Assembly (NCBI GenBank): GCA_037130535.1 | Contig: JBAXSU010000175.1 | Span: 1-7,114 of the forward strand | Length of the DNA: 7,114 bases | Source of the DNA: VFMC01 sp037130535 | Lineage (GTDB): Bacteria > Actinomycetota > Acidimicrobiia > Acidimicrobiales > Ilumatobacteraceae | Reading direction: 5' to 3' | The notes under the pieces: generated by a model | The model's input: the letters and a program-made list of their open reading frames with translations, nothing else | Database searches by the model: none | What the model was told of the DNA's origin: nothing | Position numbers and translations under genes: made by a program | Shown: positions 5,460-7,114 of the stretch, piece by piece | How the letters are laid out: the number at the start of each line of letters is the position of its first letter | Position numbering within the stretch: position 1 is the first letter of the stretch

Positions 5460-6896
5460 TCACGAGTCGAGTGGCCCCACCTCGTGGACGGCGTCGAGCC
5501 AGGCGGTCATCCCGGCCACCGCTCGATCGGCATCGACTGCACGGCCGCCCGAGCCGTACATCGACCCACTGCGCGGCAGCGCCGTCGGGGGTTGCGAGGC
5601 GTAGGCCACTGCCGTCGCCAAGTCGGCAGCGAAGGCCTCGGTGACCCCGGGCTGGGTGTTCGGCTTGGTGATGCAGAAGTGCAGGGCGGGCGGCAACTGC
5701 AGACCGTTCATCCGCCAACCGCTGGCGATGAGCGAGTCGTTGACATGGAAGATGTCGAGCGGCTCGTCGGCGGCGGGGTTGGCGCGGAAGGCCGCCATGA
5801 ACCGCGAGTCGCCGATGAGCGCCAGTTCAGGATGGGCGCGCACGGCGTGCTTCACCTCGTCGGCCGTACGGAAGATGTCGGCGGCGATGGCGCGGTAACC
5901 GTCTTTGCCGAGGTTCAACATCGCGGCCCAGGTGGCGGCGATGAGCCCACCCGAACGGCTGCCGCTGAGGCTGGGCGAGGTGTACAACCCGCCGGGCCAG
6001 CCCTTCACGAACGAGTACTGGTGGCGGCGCAGCGACAGCGGACGGAACAGCAGCACCGAGGTGCCCTTGAACGCGAAGCCGTACTTGTGGGTGTCGGCCG
6101 ACATGGACGTCACCCCCGGCACCGACAGGTCGAACGGAGTGACCGGGTAGCCGAGCTGATCGGCCCACGCCAGGATGAATCCACCCAGGCAGCCGTCGAC
6201 GTGCAGGCCGATGCCGTGCTCGAGCGCCAACTGGCCGAGTTCGGGGATCGGGTCGATGATGCCGTGGGGATACGTGCCGGCCGAGCCGACCAGGGCAACG
6301 GTGTTCGGCCCGATGTGGTCGCGGACGAAGTCGACGTCGACGACGAAGTCGTCGGTGACGGGCGCAAGCACCACGTCGATGCCGAACCAGTGGAAGGCCT
6401 TGCTCATGGCCGGGTGGCCGGTGACGGGCATGATGATCTGCGGATGCTCGATACCGCGCTCGGCCCGCCCCCACTCGCGGTAGGCGAGCATCGCGGCGAC
6501 GAGACTCTCGGTACCGCCCGAGGTGACGAGACCACCGGTCTGATGCCCCTCGCCGACGGCGTCGCCGTGCAGCAGGTCGGCCGCCATGGCGATGATCTCG
6601 GCCTCCATCTTGGTGGAGCTCGGGTACATGTCGCGCTGCAACACGTTGGCATGAGCGAAGTGGGCGAAGGCCTCGGCGAGGAACGCGTAGTGGTCGTGAT
6701 CGCCGGAGTAGATCGACCCGCTCACCCGGCCGGCATCGGCGCGCCGATCCTCCTCGCTCGCCATCTGGGCCAGTTCCGACAGGATCCGTTCTCGCGGCAC
6801 GCCCTGCTCGGGCATCGTCGCGTGCACCGCGAAACGGCCCGCGTAGGGGTGCAGCGGCGAGGTGGGGCGGGGGCGTGCTGCGGGTGTATCGGTCAT
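5460..6896 (-). CDS. PLP-dependent lyase/decarboxylase, sphingosine-1-phosphate-lyase-like (group II decarboxylase fold)
   Basis: This is a cytosolic fold-type-I PLP enzyme (478 aa), closest by eye to sphingosine-1-phosphate lyase, which retro-aldol-cleaves phosphorylated amino alcohols to phosphoethanolamine plus an aldehyde. Family blocks appear in order: RVSGSIYSGDHDHY (57-70); NVLQRDMYPSSTKMEAEII (84-102); the phosphate loop TSGGTES (125-131); TGHPAMSKAFHWFGI (159-173), whose His161 likely stacks on PLP; HVDGCLGGFI (232-241) with Asp234 for the pyridine nitrogen; SMSADTHKYGFAFKG (264-278) with Schiff-base Lys271; and WPGGLYTSPSLSGSRSG (300-316). The last two blocks are especially lyase-like compared with glutamate decarboxylases. 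It lacks the N-terminal membrane anchor of eukaryotic lyases. The ATG overlaps the upstream stop (ATGA) and has a strong ribosome site. The upstream gene is probably a carbohydrate kinase. The true substrate is unknown; a glutamate- or tyrosine-decarboxylase-type activity is a weaker alternative. Confidence 0.85.
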   Translation of the reverse strand: MTDTPAARPRPTSPLHPYAGRFAVHATMPEQGVPRERILSELAQMASEEDRRADAGRVSGSIYSGDHDHYAFLAEAFAHFAHANVLQRDMYPSSTKMEAEIIAMAADLLHGDAVGEGHQTGGLVTSGGTESLVAAMLAYREWGRAERGIEHPQIIMPVTGHPAMSKAFHWFGIDVVLAPVTDDFVVDVDFVRDHIGPNTVALVGSAGTYPHGIIDPIPELGQLALEHGIGLHVDGCLGGFILAWADQLGYPVTPFDLSVPGVTSMSADTHKYGFAFKGTSVLLFRPLSLRRHQYSFVKGWPGGLYTSPSLSGSRSGGLIAATWAAMLNLGKDGYRAIAADIFRTADEVKHAVRAHPELALIGDSRFMAAFRANPAADEPLDIFHVNDSLIASGWRMNGLQLPPALHFCITKPNTQPGVTEAFAADLATAVAYASQPPTALPRSGSMYGSGGRAVDADRAVAGMTAWLDAVHEVGPLDS

Positions 6897-7114
6897 GACG
6901 ATGCCTCCTGAGGGGCGGGTGAAGGTGTAGCCGCAGGCTGCTGGCGCAGCATGCGGTGCAACTGACGGAAGAACGGACCGGTGAGCTGCTGGAACTCGTC
7001 GAAGGCGGCAACAAGGGGCGCGTAGCGCTGCTCGGCCACCGGGTCGGGCTCGTGCACCTCGGCCACCCGGACGAGGCCCGGGATGTCGGCCCAGTCGACG
7101 GCGCCCGACTCGGC
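6893..7114 (-). CDS. C-terminal end of a probable FGGY-family carbohydrate kinase (runs off the right edge)
   Basis: Only the last 73 residues are inside the window, reading leftward from base 7114 to a TGA at 6895-6893 that overlaps the next ATG. The segment AESGAVDWADIPGLVRVAEV is followed by HEPDPVAEQRYAPLVAAFDE, FQQLTGPFFRQLHRML and a Pro/Ala-rich tail. The 'EPDP, then an aromatic helix with YAPL, then a helix ending F-x-QLH' pattern resembles the end of xylulokinase-like FGGY kinases, which phosphorylate sugars or polyols with ATP. No catalytic residue of the family falls in this stretch, so the assignment rests on the terminal helix only and on the context with the PLP lyase. Frame and stop are certain; the family is moderate. 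Confidence 0.55.
   Translation of the reverse strand, partial: AESGAVDWADIPGLVRVAEVHEPDPVAEQRYAPLVAAFDEFQQLTGPFFRQLHRMLRQQPAATPSPAPQEASS
6904..6909 (-). promoter_or_regulatory. Consensus Shine-Dalgarno for the PLP lyase gene
   Basis: AGGAGG on the minus strand lies 7 bases before the ATG at 6896, within the 3' end of the upstream gene. It settles the start and shows that this internal operon gene is led by a ribosome site. Confidence 0.8.

Noticed and set aside
4875..6911. 678-codon plus-strand open frame
   Set aside because: It lies antisense to the PLP lyase and the DevR-like regulator, both of which show full family motifs. Its translation is Arg/Gly/Val/His-rich without domains, which is typical mirror coding in GC-rich DNA.
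5827..7014. 395-codon minus-strand open frame
   Set aside because: It has the same strand but a different frame from the PLP lyase, whose catalytic lysine and phosphate loop are intact in the other frame. Shadow.
1..7114. CRISPR arrays, tRNA/rRNA genes, insertion-sequence ends, tandem repeats, classical T-tailed terminators
   Set aside because: Looked for throughout; no regularly spaced repeats, cloverleaf-like sequences, transposase motifs or hairpin-plus-T-run signals were seen.

Overview
This is a very GC-rich window with strong G/C preference at third codon positions. Its gene families (NarL/DevR-type two-component systems, a lipobox-bearing solute-binding protein, compact ATGA-coupled operons) point to an actinobacterium. 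An Acidimicrobiia-like lineage is a guess, not something the sequence proves. No rRNA, tRNA, CRISPR array, transposase or phage gene was seen.

Layout. (1) Left edge to 991, minus strand: the 5' part of a family-1 extracellular solute-binding lipoprotein. Its coding signal stops at about base 100, and the first ~100 bases instead read like a membrane segment on the plus strand, so a breakpoint or assembly chimera is suspected. (2) 992-1065: a short divergent promoter region with a 16-bp dyad. (3) 1066-3423, plus strand: a tightly coupled three-gene operon. It holds a six-helix membrane histidine kinase, a response regulator with an atypical DNA-binding end, and a small exported protein built from two copies of a Cys-containing motif. 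(4) 3424-3651: a convergent intergenic region with a nested hairpin. (5) 3652-5380, minus strand: a second two-component pair, a DevR/DosR-like regulator followed by a soluble PAS-type histidine kinase with a DevS-like catalytic core. A DosR-box-like dyad lies upstream. (6) 5460 to the right edge, minus strand: a sphingosine-1-phosphate-lyase-like PLP enzyme preceded, with an ATGA overlap, by the C-terminal end of a probable FGGY carbohydrate kinase.

How it may work together. The two two-component systems are separate in design, one membrane-bound and one cytosolic, and converge on the same intergenic hairpin. The membrane system shares a divergent control region with the solute-binding lipoprotein and ends in an exported Cys-rich protein, so an envelope- or nutrient-sensing module is plausible. 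The kinase/PLP-lyase pair looks like a catabolic step in which a phosphorylated amino-alcohol- or sugar-like compound is made and then cleaved. These pathway ideas are inference. The first genes of transcription units lack Shine-Dalgarno sequences and carry -10-like hexamers 6-7 bases before the ATG. Two of the internal genes instead carry strong Shine-Dalgarno sites.
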